Position numbers and translations under genes: made by a program
NCBI RefSeq assembly: GCF_021343995.1
Contig: NZ_JAJTTE010000006.1
Location: forward strand, 62,001 to 126,000
Source: Pseudonocardia terrae
GTDB lineage: Bacteria > Actinomycetota > Actinomycetes > Mycobacteriales > Pseudonocardiaceae
Reading direction: 5' to 3'
DNA length: 64,000 nt
Notes under the pieces: model-generated
Told to the model about the DNA's origin: nothing
What the model saw: the letters and a program-made list of their open reading frames with translations, nothing else
The model's database searches: none
Shown: positions 51,594 to 60,718 of the stretch, piece after piece
How positions within the stretch are numbered: the stretch's first letter is position 1
Layout: every line of letters begins with the position of its first letter

Positions 51594-51641
51594 GTGCTGC
51601 ACCTCGCCGCCCCGTCCGCCCCGCCGGTGGGCCGACGATGA
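51594..51641 (+). CDS. 15-codon leader ORF coupled to tesB
   Basis: A GTG with a near-ideal AGGAGGT site 3 nt upstream opens a 15-residue frame (MLHLAAPSAPPVGRR). Its TGA overlaps the tesB ATG (ATGA at 51638-51641). The tesB start itself has no ribosome site, so the mini-ORF probably delivers ribosomes to it. The peptide has no recognised motif. The rest of 51446-51593 shows nothing. Confidence 0.45.
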   Translation: MLHLAAPSAPPVGRR

Positions 51642-52534
51642 CGGACCTGGACACCGTCGATACCGCGACCGCGCCGGTCGCCGTCGAGTCCCTCCTGGGT
51701 GTGGAACCGGCCGGCGCGCAGGTCTTCGAGGCACCCGGCCAGGGCGGGTCGCTCGAGCGCGGGTTCGGCGGCGTCGTGGTCGGCCGGTCGCTGCGGGCGG
51801 CCGGGCTGACCGTCGACCCGGGCCGCCCGGTCCATTCGCTGCACGGCCACTTCCTGCGCCCCGCCGACGCCGGCGCCCCGACCCGGTTCCACGTCACGCC
51901 CGTCCGCGACGGCGCCACGATCAGCACCCGGCAGGTCGTCGCCGAGCAGCACGGCAAGGAGGTCTTCCTGCTCACGGCCTCGTTCCACGTGCCGGAGGAG
52001 AGCTGGGCGCACCAGCTGCCCCTGCTCGGTGCCAGGACGGTCGACCCGGACTCCCTCCCCACCCCGCTGGAGTGCGTCGCCGGGGCCGACGAGACGGTGC
52101 GCGCCTGGTGGAGCCGGTTGGCCGGGCTGCACCCCGTGGACCTGCGGTTCGAGGGCGAGCTGCCGCGCTCGGCCGCACACCGGGGCGAGGCCGCGCCACC
52201 GCGCCACCGGTTCTGGGTGCGGACCCGCGACCCCCTGCCCGACGACGCCCTGCTGCACCGGTCGGTGGTGGCCTACGTGTCGGACATGATGCTGCTGTCC
52301 ACCGCCCTCGCCCCGCACGCCACGATGTTCGGCGCCCCGGACGTGAGCGCGGCGAGCCTGGATCACGCCGTCTGGTTCCACGGGCCGCTCCGCGCGGACG
52401 GCTGGCTCTGCTACGAGCAGGAGAGCAGCTGGGCGGACGGCGGCCGGGCGCTCTGCCACGGCCGGCTGTTCACCGCCTCTGGGCGGCTCGTCGCGACGGT
52501 GGCGCAGGAGGCGATGATCCGCCGCCGCGCGTAG
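51638..52534 (+). CDS. tesB: acyl-CoA thioesterase II (TesB-like)
   Basis: A 298-residue double hot-dog thioesterase. FGGVVVGRSLRAAGLTVDPG and VHSLHGHFLRPADAGAPTRF form the first hot-dog domain. YVSDMMLLSTALAPHA and LDHAVWFHGPLRADGWLCYE belong to the second, with the conserved Asp/Asn-Asp region (SDMMLL, LDHAVWFH). TesB hydrolyses medium- to long-chain acyl-CoAs, using Asp/Thr/Gln residues. The ATG overlaps the leader ORF stop. It has no obvious pathway partner here. Confidence 0.9.
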   Translation: MTDLDTVDTATAPVAVESLLGVEPAGAQVFEAPGQGGSLERGFGGVVVGRSLRAAGLTVDPGRPVHSLHGHFLRPADAGAPTRFHVTPVRDGATISTRQVVAEQHGKEVFLLTASFHVPEESWAHQLPLLGARTVDPDSLPTPLECVAGADETVRAWWSRLAGLHPVDLRFEGELPRSAAHRGEAAPPRHRFWVRTRDPLPDDALLHRSVVAYVSDMMLLSTALAPHATMFGAPDVSAASLDHAVWFHGPLRADGWLCYEQESSWADGGRALCHGRLFTASGRLVATVAQEAMIRRRA

Positions 52535-52604
52535 CGGCTCTTCGCCAGGGCGCTCCCGACACTGCCCGACTGACCGAGTCCCGCGGGCAGGGCAGGATGC
52601 GCGC

Positions 52605-53822
52605 ATGACCGACCGCCCGGCACCCGCCCCTGGCATGCGGCACCGCAGCATGCGGGACCACAACCTGGGCGTCGTGCTGGGCGAGGTCGCGCGGCGGGGC
52701 ACGATCAGCCGCGCCGGACTGGCGGTGGCGACCGGGCTGACCAAGTCGACGGTGTCCTCGTTGGTCGGCGAGCTCGTCGAGGCGCGGCTGCTGGTGGCGG
52801 AGGGTCGCACCGGTGAGGGTGAGCGGGGCCGGCCGGGCATCGGGCTGGGGCTCGACGGCGGACACGTCGCCGGTCTCGGCTGCGAGATCGGGGCGCGTCG
52901 GCTGGCGGTGCGGGTCGTCGACCTCCGCCGGCGCACCCGGGTCCGGCTCGAGCGGGTCGGGTCGAACCGCCGCTCCCCCGATGCCGTGTTCGCCGAGCTC
53001 GGCGCTCTCGCCGTGGAGGCCGAGCAACGGGCCCACGCGCAGGGGCTCACCCTCGTGGGCGCGGGGCTCGCCGTCCCGGGCCTGCTCGACCACGACCAGC
53101 GGCGGCTCGTCGCGGCGCCGAACCTGGGCTGGCGTGACGTCCCGCTCGACCCGCACCTGGCCGGACTCCCGCCCCGGGCGGGCCTGCCGGTCACGGTCGA
53201 CAACGAGGCCAACCTGGCGGCGCTGGGCGAGCTGCGGCTCGGCGTCGGGACGGGCCGGCCGTCGTTCCTCGTGGTCACCGGCGAGGTGGGCATCGGCGCG
53301 GGGCTGGTGGTCGGGTCCGGGCTGTACTCCGGCGCCGACGGGTTCGCCGGCGAGCTGGGGCACGTCGTGGTCGTGCCCGGCGGGGCCCCCTGCGCCTGCG
53401 GCGGGCGCGGCTGCCTGGAGACGGTCGCGGGCCTGCCCGCCCTGCTTCGCGCCGCCGGTCTCGACCCCGAGGGCGGCCTCGCGCCGCTGCTCACGGCCCT
53501 CGACCGGCCTGCGGGCGACGCGGCGGGCGACGCCGCCCGCACGGCCGTCGACGGGGCCGCCGCCGCACTCGCCCTGGCTCTGACGGCTGCGGTGCACCTG
53601 CTCGCCCCCGGGCTGATCGTGCTCGGTGGCACCCTCGCCGCCCTCGGCCGGGTGCTGATCCCCCGGCTCGACGTGGCCCTCGCCGCGCAGGTCGGGGCGC
53701 TGCGGGGCAGCGCTCCGCCGGTCACCACCTCCGCCCTCGGCGCCGACGCCGCGGTCCTCGGCGCCGCGCTGGGTGTGCTCGACGCGGTCGTCGCCGACCC
53801 GGTGCGGATCCTGCCCTCCTGA
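52605..53822 (+). CDS. ROK-family transcriptional regulator (XylR-like)
   Basis: A 405-residue ROK repressor. The winged helix is at about residues 15-65 ([20 protein letters not shown] and [19 protein letters not shown]). The ROK domain has [54 protein letters not shown], and the zinc-binding [14 protein letters not shown] near residue 265. Such proteins bind sugars or sugar phosphates and repress catabolic genes. It lies upstream of xylose isomerase in the same direction, and the palindrome at 53911-53935 is its likely target. Confidence 0.9.
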   Translation: MTDRPAPAPGMRHRSMRDHNLGVVLGEVARRGTISRAGLAVATGLTKSTVSSLVGELVEARLLVAEGRTGEGERGRPGIGLGLDGGHVAGLGCEIGARRLAVRVVDLRRRTRVRLERVGSNRRSPDAVFAELGALAVEAEQRAHAQGLTLVGAGLAVPGLLDHDQRRLVAAPNLGWRDVPLDPHLAGLPPRAGLPVTVDNEANLAALGELRLGVGTGRPSFLVVTGEVGIGAGLVVGSGLYSGADGFAGELGHVVVVPGGAPCACGGRGCLETVAGLPALLRAAGLDPEGGLAPLLTALDRPAGDAAGDAARTAVDGAAAALALALTAAVHLLAPGLIVLGGTLAALGRVLIPRLDVALAAQVGALRGSAPPVTTSALGADAAVLGAALGVLDAVVADPVRILPS

Positions 53823-53910
53823 TCCGCGACGGCGACTGGCGGAAGCCCACAGCGCGACTCGCAGACGTCCGGGCTCTCGCCGCGCCCATGCCGGCCCGGC
53901 TACGGTCCCG

Positions 53911-53935
53911 GTTTAGTTCGCGATCTGGACTAAAC
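53911..53935. promoter_or_regulatory. ROK/XylR-type operator GTTTAGT-N11-ACTAAAC
   Basis: GTTTAGT (53911-53917) and ACTAAAC (53929-53935) are perfect complements 11 bp apart, just 12 bp before the xylose isomerase start. TTTAGT/ACTAAA arms are the common core of XylR-type ROK operators, and the AT-rich motif stands out in this very GC-rich region. Binding here would block the ribosome site or the promoter. Confidence 0.75.
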
Positions 53936-53947
53936 AAGGAGCGCCCG

Positions 53948-55138
53948 ATGACCGCACCGACGCCGTCGCAGGCCGACCGCTTCTCCTTCGGCCTCTGGAC
54001 GGTCGGGTGGCAGGGCCGGGACCCGTTCGGCGAGGCCACCCGCCCCGCGCTCGACGTCGTCGAGGCCGTGGAGCGGCTGGCCGCGCTCGGCGCCTGGGGC
54101 CTGACCTTCCACGACGACGACCTCTTCGGCTTCGGCCCCGACGCGGACACCCGGGACAAGCAGGTCACGCGCCTGCGCGAGGCGCTCGACGCCACCGGCA
54201 TGACCGTCCCGATGGTCACGACGAACCTGTTCACCCACCCCGTGTTCAAGGACGGCGGGTTCACCAGCAACGACCGGTCGGTGCGCCGGTTCGCGCTGCG
54301 CAAGGTGCTGCGCAACGTCGAGCTCGCCGTCGAGCTGGGCGCGCGGACCTTCGTGCTGTGGGGCGGCCGCGAAGGTTCGGAGTACGACTCGGCGAAGGAC
54401 GTCGCGGCGGCGCTCGACCGCTATCGCGAGGCGATGGACCTGCTGTGCGACGTCGTCGTCGACCGCGGCTACGACCTCCGGTTCGCCCTCGAGCCCAAGC
54501 CCAACGAGCCCCGCGGCGACATCCTGCTGCCGACGGTCGGGCACGCGCTCGCCTTCATCGAGAAGCTCGCCCGTCCCGAGCTGGTCGGCGTGAACCCCGA
54601 GGTCGGACACGAGCAGATGGCCGGGCTGAACTACGTGCACGGCATCGCGCAGGCGCTGTGGGCGGGCAAGCTCTTCCACCTCGACCTCAACGGCCAGCGC
54701 GGGATCAAGTACGACCAGGACCTCGTGTTCGGCCACGGTGACCTGCTCAACGCGTTCGCGCTGGTCGACCTGCTCGAGCACGGCGGCCCCGGCGGCGGCC
54801 CGGCCTACGACGGCCCGCGGCACTTCGACTACAAGCCCTCGCGCACCGAGAGCTACACCGGCGTCTGGGACTCGGCCGCCGCCACCATGCGGATGTACCT
54901 GCTGCTCAAGGAGCGTGCCGCCGCCTTCCGCGCCGATCCCGAGGTGCAGGATGCCCTCGCCACCGCCGGCGTCCCCGAGCTGTCGACCCCGACCCTCGCA
55001 CCCGGCGAGGGCCACGCCGAGCTCCTGGCGGACCGCTCGTCGTTCGAGGACTTCGACGCCGACCGGGCCGGGCGGCGCGGGTACGGGTTCGTCCGGCTGC
55101 ACCAGCTCGCCGTCGAACACCTCATGGGCGCCCGCTGA
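53948..55138 (+). CDS. xylA: xylose isomerase
   Basis: A 396-residue actinobacterial-type xylose isomerase. [20 protein letters not shown] opens the domain. [14 protein letters not shown] holds the catalytic His. [38 protein letters not shown] and [18 protein letters not shown] provide the metal ligands. It interconverts D-xylose and D-xylulose, and also glucose and fructose. ATG 53948 is chosen; the longer in-frame start at 53888 would run through the operator. No xylulokinase or xylose transporter lies in the window. Confidence 0.95.
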   Translation: MTAPTPSQADRFSFGLWTVGWQGRDPFGEATRPALDVVEAVERLAALGAWGLTFHDDDLFGFGPDADTRDKQVTRLREALDATGMTVPMVTTNLFTHPVFKDGGFTSNDRSVRRFALRKVLRNVELAVELGARTFVLWGGREGSEYDSAKDVAAALDRYREAMDLLCDVVVDRGYDLRFALEPKPNEPRGDILLPTVGHALAFIEKLARPELVGVNPEVGHEQMAGLNYVHGIAQALWAGKLFHLDLNGQRGIKYDQDLVFGHGDLLNAFALVDLLEHGGPGGGPAYDGPRHFDYKPSRTESYTGVWDSAAATMRMYLLLKERAAAFRADPEVQDALATAGVPELSTPTLAPGEGHAELLADRSSFEDFDADRAGRRGYGFVRLHQLAVEHLMGAR

Positions 55139-55158
55139 TCAGCGCCGGAACGAGCCGA

Positions 55159-55806
55159 TCAGGCCCGGTCAGGACCGATCAGCCGACGGCCCGCAGCCCG
55201 CGCCCGCCGCACCGCGTCGGCGGCGCGGGCGGTGACCTCGTCCCACCGCCCGGCGGCGAGCAGCCCCGGGTCGACCATCCAGCTGCCGCTGACGGCCGGG
55301 ACGCACGGCAGGGCGAGGTAGTCCGCCATGTTCTCCGGCTTCACGCCGCCGGACGGCAGGAAGGACATCGCGGGGAAGGGCGCGGACAACGCGCGGATCC
55401 CGGCCACTCCGCCGAGCAGGTTCGCCGGGAAGAACTTCACCTCCGTGAGCCCGCGCTCGGCGGCGACCATCAGGTCCGACGCGCCGGAGACCCCGGGCAG
55501 CGCCGGGACGTCGCGCTCGGCCGCCCGGTCCAGCACGGACGCGGAGAGCCCGGGGCTCACCACGAACCGGGCCCCGGCGTCGACGACCTCGTCGACGTGC
55601 TGCGGGACCAGCACCGAGCCCGCCCCGACGTGCAGCGTGGGCAGCGCGGACAGGGCCCGGATGCCGGCCAGGCCCGCGGCGGTGCGCAGGGTGATCTCGA
55701 CGACGTCGACGCCCCCGGCGAGCAGGGCCTCGCCGAGGGGCAGGGCCTGGGCCGGGTCGTCGAGGACGACGACCGGGAGGACCGGGCAGCGGGCGAGCAG
55801 GGACAC
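55159..55806 (-). CDS. eda: KDPG aldolase
   Basis: A 215-residue class I aldolase. The catalytic Glu lies in VDVVEITLRTAAGLAGIRAL, the Schiff-base Lys in LTEVKFFPANLLGGVAGI, and the phosphate site in MSFLPSGGVKPENMADYL. It cleaves 2-keto-3-deoxy-6-phosphogluconate to pyruvate and glyceraldehyde 3-phosphate. GTG 55806 with GAGGAG 5 nt upstream is preferred to GTG 55812, which is too close to that site. It is the last gene of the sugar-acid operon, 34 bp after the kinase. Confidence 0.93.
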   Translation of the reverse strand: MSLLARCPVLPVVVLDDPAQALPLGEALLAGGVDVVEITLRTAAGLAGIRALSALPTLHVGAGSVLVPQHVDEVVDAGARFVVSPGLSASVLDRAAERDVPALPGVSGASDLMVAAERGLTEVKFFPANLLGGVAGIRALSAPFPAMSFLPSGGVKPENMADYLALPCVPAVSGSWMVDPGLLAAGRWDEVTARAADAVRRARAAGRRLIGPDRA

Positions 55807-55840
55807 GGGCACTCCTCGGTGGAAGATCGGCGGGGCGGGA

Positions 55841-56821
55841 TCAGCGCAGGACGTCCGTGGGCGGGTCGGCCTGCAGGGCCGCGAGCTCGGCGCGGGTGGG
55901 CAGCCCCTCCCAGTCCCCGTGGACCAGGCAGACCGCGCCGCCCGCGGCGTTGCCGAGCGCGAGGGAGGCCTCGACGGGCCGGTCCTCGACGAGCTCGGCG
56001 AGATAGCCGGCGACGAACGCGTCGCCGGCGCCGACTGCGTCGACCACCTCGACCGGCCGGGTCGGGGCGTGGACGGAGGTGCCGCCGGCGTGCGCGACGG
56101 CGCCGAGCGGTCCGAGCTTCACCACCGCGGTGGCGGACCCCAGCTTGGCCAGCCGCGCGGCGAGGTCGGCGCCCCCCTCGGCGTCGACCGGCGCGGCGTC
56201 CGGCGCGGCGTCCACGCCCAGGACCAGGGCTGCCTCCTCGGGTCCGGCGAACACGAGGTCGCAGGCGGGGACGAGCTCGCCCAGGACCGCGCGGGCCTCG
56301 GCGTCGGACCAGAGCGTGCGGCGATGGTTCACGTCGAGCGACACGAGCACCCCCGCCTCCCGCGCGATCCCCACCGCGCGGGCGACCGCGGCACGCGGAC
56401 CGGGGCCGAGCGCCGGGGTGATCCCGGTCAGGTGCAGCACCCGGGCGGCGCCGATCTCGGGCGCGACGGCGTCGACGTGCGCGGGCGCGAGCCGCGAGGC
56501 GGCGCTGCCGGCGCGGTAGTAGCGCACCCGGTGCGTACGCCCGCCCCGCAGCTCCTTGAGCATCATCCCGGTCGGGGCGGCCGGGTCCGGGTCGGCGAGC
56601 ACCCGCACCCCCTCGGCACGGATCTCGCGGACCACGGCGCGGCCCAGGTCGTCGTCGCCGACCCGGGAGACCCACGTGACGTCGACGCCCAGCCGGGCCA
56701 GCCCGATCGCCACGTTGGACTCCGCCCCGCCGATGCCGACGGCAAGGGCCGAGCCCGCCGCCAGCCGTCCCTGTGGGGTCAGCAGACCCATGGTCTCGCC
56801 GAGGGTCAGCACCGCGCTCAC
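55841..56821 (-). CDS. kdgK: 2-keto-3-deoxygluconate kinase (PfkB family)
   Basis: A 326-residue ribokinase-fold enzyme. LTLGETMGLLTPQGRLAAGS and GGAESNVAIGLARLGVDVTW are the N-terminal PfkB signature. LVSLDVNHRRTLWSDAEARA and the C-terminal DAVGAGDAFVAGYLAELVED hold the catalytic Asp and anion hole. GETM, YYRAGSAAS and the DVNHR pattern are typical of KDG kinases. It phosphorylates KDG for the aldolase next to it. The start overlaps the dehydrogenase stop by 4 nt. Confidence 0.92.
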   Translation of the reverse strand: MSAVLTLGETMGLLTPQGRLAAGSALAVGIGGAESNVAIGLARLGVDVTWVSRVGDDDLGRAVVREIRAEGVRVLADPDPAAPTGMMLKELRGGRTHRVRYYRAGSAASRLAPAHVDAVAPEIGAARVLHLTGITPALGPGPRAAVARAVGIAREAGVLVSLDVNHRRTLWSDAEARAVLGELVPACDLVFAGPEEAALVLGVDAAPDAAPVDAEGGADLAARLAKLGSATAVVKLGPLGAVAHAGGTSVHAPTRPVEVVDAVGAGDAFVAGYLAELVEDRPVEASLALGNAAGGAVCLVHGDWEGLPTRAELAALQADPPTDVLR

Positions 56822-57834
56822 GACAACTCCAGCATGACCTTGCTGCTCCCGGGCGCCGCGGCGACCGCGAGGGCGTCGGCGGCGGCGTCGATCGGGAACC
56901 GGTGGCTGATCACCGGGGTGACGTCCAGGCCCGCCGCCATCGCCGCGAGAGCGTCGGAGATCTCCTCGACGAACCGGTACGAGCCGATCCAGGTGATCTC
57001 ACGGGTGACCAGGTCGCCGAGCGCGGCGGACACCGCGGCCCCGGGCAGGTTCCCGACCTGCACGAGCGTACCGCCGCGGGCGGTCGCGCGGAGCACCGAG
57101 CCGAGGGCGGCGGGCGCGCCGGAGGCCTCGAAGACGAGCTCGACGTCCTCGGGCAGCGACCCCGTCGAGACGTCGACGGTCTCGTCGGCCCCCATCGCGC
57201 GGGCCACCTCGAGGGACGCCTCGGCGATGTCCGAGGCGACCACGGCGGCCGCCCCGGCGTGCTTCGCCGCGGCCACGACCAGCGAGCCGATCGGGCCGGC
57301 CCCGTTGACCAGCACGGTGCGTCCGCGCAGGTCACCGGCCCGGGACACGGCGTGCATCGCCACGGCCAACGGCTCGGCGAGAGCGCCGGACAGGGTGTCG
57401 ACGCCCGTGGGCAGCACCCGCAGCTGCTCGGCGCGGACCGCGCGCAGGCCGCTGAAACCGCCGTCCGTGTGCGGGTCGAAGGCCGCCGACCCGAAGTACC
57501 GCACGTGCGGGTACAGGTTGGTGCGGCCGGCGATCCGCTCGGGCAGGTGCCCGTCGCCGACCAGCTCGGCCGGGTGGACGGTCACGGCGGTGCCGGTCTC
57601 GAGGCCGGTCACGCCCGGCCCCAGCGCGGCGACCCGGCCGGCCACCTCGTGCCCGAGCACCAGGGGGTGCTTCAGCGAGGCCGTGCCGGAGGCGCCGTTC
57701 TTCCAGTAGGCCACGTCGGAGCCGCAGATCCCGCCCCACTCCATGGCGACCAGGACCTCGCCCGGCCCGGCGACGGGGTCGGGTCGCTCGTCGACCCGCA
57801 GGTCGCCGGCTCCGTGTACGACTGCGGTCTTCAC
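56818..57834 (-). CDS. zinc-type alcohol dehydrogenase, L-gulonate/L-idonate 5-dehydrogenase-like
   Basis: A 338-residue medium-chain dehydrogenase. The catalytic zinc ligands appear in GGICGSDVAYW and HPLVLGHEVAGRVAALGPGV. The Rossmann loop is VNGAGPIGSLVVAAAKHAGA, and YFGSAAFDPHTDGGFSGLRA resembles L-idonate 5-dehydrogenases. The structural-zinc lobe, which normally has four Cys, here reads VHPAELVGDGHLPERIAGRT with none. RspB-type members oxidise L-gulonate to D-fructuronate, which fits the ManD and UxuB-like enzymes of this operon. It overlaps both neighbours by 4 nt. Confidence 0.85.
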   Translation of the reverse strand: MKTAVVHGAGDLRVDERPDPVAGPGEVLVAMEWGGICGSDVAYWKNGASGTASLKHPLVLGHEVAGRVAALGPGVTGLETGTAVTVHPAELVGDGHLPERIAGRTNLYPHVRYFGSAAFDPHTDGGFSGLRAVRAEQLRVLPTGVDTLSGALAEPLAVAMHAVSRAGDLRGRTVLVNGAGPIGSLVVAAAKHAGAAAVVASDIAEASLEVARAMGADETVDVSTGSLPEDVELVFEASGAPAALGSVLRATARGGTLVQVGNLPGAAVSAALGDLVTREITWIGSYRFVEEISDALAAMAAGLDVTPVISHRFPIDAAADALAVAAAPGSSKVMLELS

Positions 57835-59207
57835 GCCGCGTCCTCCAGCGCCACCAGGTCACGCCCGCGGGTCTCCGGCGCGAGCAGGGTCGAGACGAGG
57901 GTGATCGCCGAGTAGACGACGAGCATCGCGGCGATCGGCCACCAGCTGCCGGTCAGCGCGGTCAGCGAGGCCGCGACGACCGGGCCGATCGCGGTGGCGA
58001 GGATGCCGCCGATCTCCTTGGCCAGCGCGAGCTGGGTGAACCGGGTGCGGGCGCCGAACAGCTCCGCCATCGTGACGCTCTCCATCGAGAACAGCCCCAG
58101 CACGCCGATGTTGAGCGCGAGGATCATGCCGAGCGTGATCGCCACGGTGCTGCCGCTCGTGATCAGCAGCATCGCCGGGAAGGCGACGACGATCGTCGCG
58201 GCGGTGAGGCCGAGGTACACCGGGCGGCGGCCGACCTTGTCGCCGAGCAGGCCGATCAGCGGCACCGTCGCGAAGCCGATCAGCGAGCCCCAGACGATCG
58301 CGTCGGTCGGGACCGACCGGTCGACGAGCAGCGTGGTGGCGAGGTAGCCGACCAGGAAGGTCTGCACGAGCCCGGAGTTGCCGGCCTGGCCGAACCGCAG
58401 GCCCAGGGCCAGGAAGAACGCCTTCCCCTTGCGCTGCTTCAGGCCGGCCTCCAGCACGCCCTCGCGCGAGGCCTCGGTGCGGGACAGGGCCACGCCGTCG
58501 ACGACGTCGGGCCGCTCCTCGAAGACCGGGCTCTCCTTGAGGTTCCGCCGCAGCCAGACGGCGAAGATCATCAGCACGAAGCTGAGCAGGAACGGGATCC
58601 GCCAGCCCCAGGCCAGCAGCTGCTCGTCGCTGAGCACCGCGAGCAGGATCGCCCACAGCCCGGAGGCGGCGAGCGTGCCCGAGTTGGTGCCGAGCGAGGT
58701 CAGCGAGGCGATGATCCCGCGGCGCCGGACCGGCGCGTACTCGGCGAGCATCACGGTGGCGCCCGCGATCTCGGCGCCGGCGCCGAAGCCCTGGATCAGG
58801 CGCAGCGCGACGAGCAGGATCGGGGCGAGGATGCCGATCGTGCCGTAGGTGGGCACGGCACCGATCAGCGTCGTGGAGACGCCCATCAGCAGGATGGTCA
58901 GGAAGAGGACCTTCTTGCGGCCGATCCGGTCGCCCATCCGCCCGAAGTAGATCGCGCCGGCGAGCCGGGCGACGTAGCCGACGCCGTAGGTCGCCATGGC
59001 GGCGATCAGGCCGATCGCCGGGCTGACGTCCGGGAAGAAGACCTTGTTGAAGACGATGGCGGCCGCCAGCGAGTAGAGCTGGAAGTCCATGAACTCCATC
59101 GCGGTGCCCAGCCATCCGGACACGGCGGCCCTCGTGAGGTCGCGCGTCGTGCGGCTGACCACGCCGGGGGGCTCCGTCCTGGTGCTGTCCGTCGTGCTGT
59201 CCGTCAT
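57831..59207 (-). CDS. MFS transporter, MHS family (sugar-acid uptake)
   Basis: A 458-residue, 12-helix transporter. GTAMEFMDFQLYSLAAAIVF in helix 1, GRMGDRIGRKKVLFLTILLM in loop 2-3, RLIQGFGAGAEIAGATVMLA and RRRGIIASLTSLGTNSG are MHS-family motifs. A short Ser/Thr-rich N-terminus precedes the first helix. Embedded between dehydratase, reductase and dehydrogenase genes, it most likely imports the sugar acid that the operon degrades. It overlaps the dehydrogenase gene by 4 nt, and starts 69 bp after the reductase gene. Confidence 0.9.
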   Translation of the reverse strand: MTDSTTDSTRTEPPGVVSRTTRDLTRAAVSGWLGTAMEFMDFQLYSLAAAIVFNKVFFPDVSPAIGLIAAMATYGVGYVARLAGAIYFGRMGDRIGRKKVLFLTILLMGVSTTLIGAVPTYGTIGILAPILLVALRLIQGFGAGAEIAGATVMLAEYAPVRRRGIIASLTSLGTNSGTLAASGLWAILLAVLSDEQLLAWGWRIPFLLSFVLMIFAVWLRRNLKESPVFEERPDVVDGVALSRTEASREGVLEAGLKQRKGKAFFLALGLRFGQAGNSGLVQTFLVGYLATTLLVDRSVPTDAIVWGSLIGFATVPLIGLLGDKVGRRPVYLGLTAATIVVAFPAMLLITSGSTVAITLGMILALNIGVLGLFSMESVTMAELFGARTRFTQLALAKEIGGILATAIGPVVAASLTALTGSWWPIAAMLVVYSAITLVSTLLAPETRGRDLVALEDAA

Positions 59208-59275
59208 CGTGAACTCCGTTGCTCAGTGACCGCTGGGTGGGGTGGTGTCGTCTCGCGGGGTCGGCAGGGCTCTGT

Positions 59276-60718
59276 TCAGAGCTCGACGCGGCCCGCGGCG
59301 AGGGCGGGCAGGTGGGCGGCGACGGCGGTGACCAGGCCGTCCGTCGCCGCCAGGTCGGGGGCGCCGATCGTGTCGAGCAGTCCCCGGACGGCCGCTGTGT
59401 CGGGTCCGCCACGCCAGCAGGCGGCGAGGGCCCCGGCGGCCGGGTCGGTGGTGCCGAAGAGCTGCCCGTCCGGGCCCGGACGGGTGGCGTGCACCCAGCC
59501 GGCGAGGGCGAGCTCCAGCACGGGGGCGCGGCGCTCGCGCAGCACCGGGAGCCAGCGCTCCGGCACCTTCAGCGAGCCGTCCGAGCCGATCTGCCGCAGC
59601 AGGTGCCGGATCCCCGGGTTGCGGAAGCGCTCGACCAGGTCCCCGGCGTACGCGGCCGGATCCGGCCCGTCGACGGGCAGGGTCGGCGCGACCTCGGCGG
59701 CGAGGCTCCGGACCAGCGTCTCGCCCCATCCGGTCGCCATGGCGTCGGCGATCGCCGTGGCCCCGGCCGCCAGGCCGAGGTAGGCCAGCGCGGAGTGGGC
59801 GCCGTTGAGCAACCGCAGCTTGGTGAGCTGGTAGGGCGCGACGTCCGGCACGACCAGCGCGCCGTCGCGCTCCCAGGCCGGGCGCGGAGCGGCGAACCGG
59901 TCCTCGAGCACCCACTGCCGGTACGGCTCCCCCACGACCGGCAGTGCGTCGACGACGCCGAGCGCCGCGGCGGCCGCGTCGCGGTCGGCGTCGGTCGTGG
60001 CCGGCACGATCCGGTCGACGATCGTCGAGGGGAAGGTGACGGCCGCGGCCATCCGGTCGAGCACGGCGTCGCGGTCCGCCCAGGTCGACGCCTCGACGAA
60101 GCCCCGCACGACCGCCGCCAGCGCGGTGCCGTTGGCGGACATGTTGTCGCAGCACACCACGCTGATCGGCGCGGCACCGGCCCGCATCCGGGCGGCGAGG
60201 CCTGCGGCCAGCCGGCCGACGACGGTGCGGGCGCCGTCCGGGCCCGCGGCGAGGTCGGCGGCGATCGCCGGGTCGGCGGTGTCGAGCGTGCCGTCGGAGC
60301 GCCGGTGGTGCCCCTTCTCGGTGATCGTCAGGGTGACGACGGAGACGTCCGGGTCGGTGAGCAGGGTGTCGACCCGTGCGGCGTCGGGGCCGAGGGCGAG
60401 CGCCTCGACCACCGAGCCGACGACGGAGGTCCGGCTCCCGTCGGCGCCCCGCTCGGTCACCGAGTACAGGCAGTCCTGCGCGCGCAGCGCCGCCGCGGTG
60501 GCGGCGGACCGGGGCGCGACGACCGCGATCCCCCACGGCTCGCCGGTCGCGGCCGCCACCCGCTCGGTGTAGACGGCCTGGTGGGCGCGGTGGAAGGCAC
60601 CCAGGCCCAGGTGCAGGACCCGGGGCCGCAGCGCACCGGGCTCGACGAGCGGGCGGGCGTCGGCGGGGATCCGGGCCAGGGTGTCGCGGCCCAGGCCGGC
60701 GTGGACCAGCGTGCTCAC
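59276..60718 (-). CDS. mannitol dehydrogenase-family oxidoreductase (UxuB-like)
   Basis: A 480-residue polyol dehydrogenase. [20 protein letters not shown] is the N-terminal nucleotide-binding motif. [19 protein letters not shown] lies near residue 190, and [20 protein letters not shown] near 305 contains the catalytic Lys and the NxxH motif of the long-chain mannitol dehydrogenase family. This family includes fructuronate reductase (UxuB, D-mannonate to D-fructuronate), tagaturonate reductase and mannitol dehydrogenase. With ManD next to it, UxuB activity is the best inference. The GTG at 60718 overlaps the ManD stop (GTGA). Confidence 0.88.
   Translation of the reverse strand: MSTLVHAGLGRDTLARIPADARPLVEPGALRPRVLHLGLGAFHRAHQAVYTERVAAATGEPWGIAVVAPRSAATAAALRAQDCLYSVTERGADGSRTSVVGSVVEALALGPDAARVDTLLTDPDVSVVTLTITEKGHHRRSDGTLDTADPAIAADLAAGPDGARTVVGRLAAGLAARMRAGAAPISVVCCDNMSANGTALAAVVRGFVEASTWADRDAVLDRMAAAVTFPSTIVDRIVPATTDADRDAAAAALGVVDALPVVGEPYRQWVLEDRFAAPRPAWERDGALVVPDVAPYQLTKLRLLNGAHSALAYLGLAAGATAIADAMATGWGETLVRSLAAEVAPTLPVDGPDPAAYAGDLVERFRNPGIRHLLRQIGSDGSLKVPERWLPVLRERRAPVLELALAGWVHATRPGPDGQLFGTTDPAAGALAACWRGGPDTAAVRGLLDTIGAPDLAATDGLVTAVAAHLPALAAGRVEL

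Noticed and set aside
49943..53728. Minus-strand open frame of about 1,260 codons
   Set aside because: It covers the antisense of LLM, tesB and ROK genes, each with convincing motifs; the product is a low-complexity shadow.
53888..53947. N-terminal extension of xylose isomerase from the ATG at 53888
   Set aside because: It would translate through the GTTTAGT/ACTAAAC operator and has no family support; the ATG at 53948 fits the normal N-terminus.
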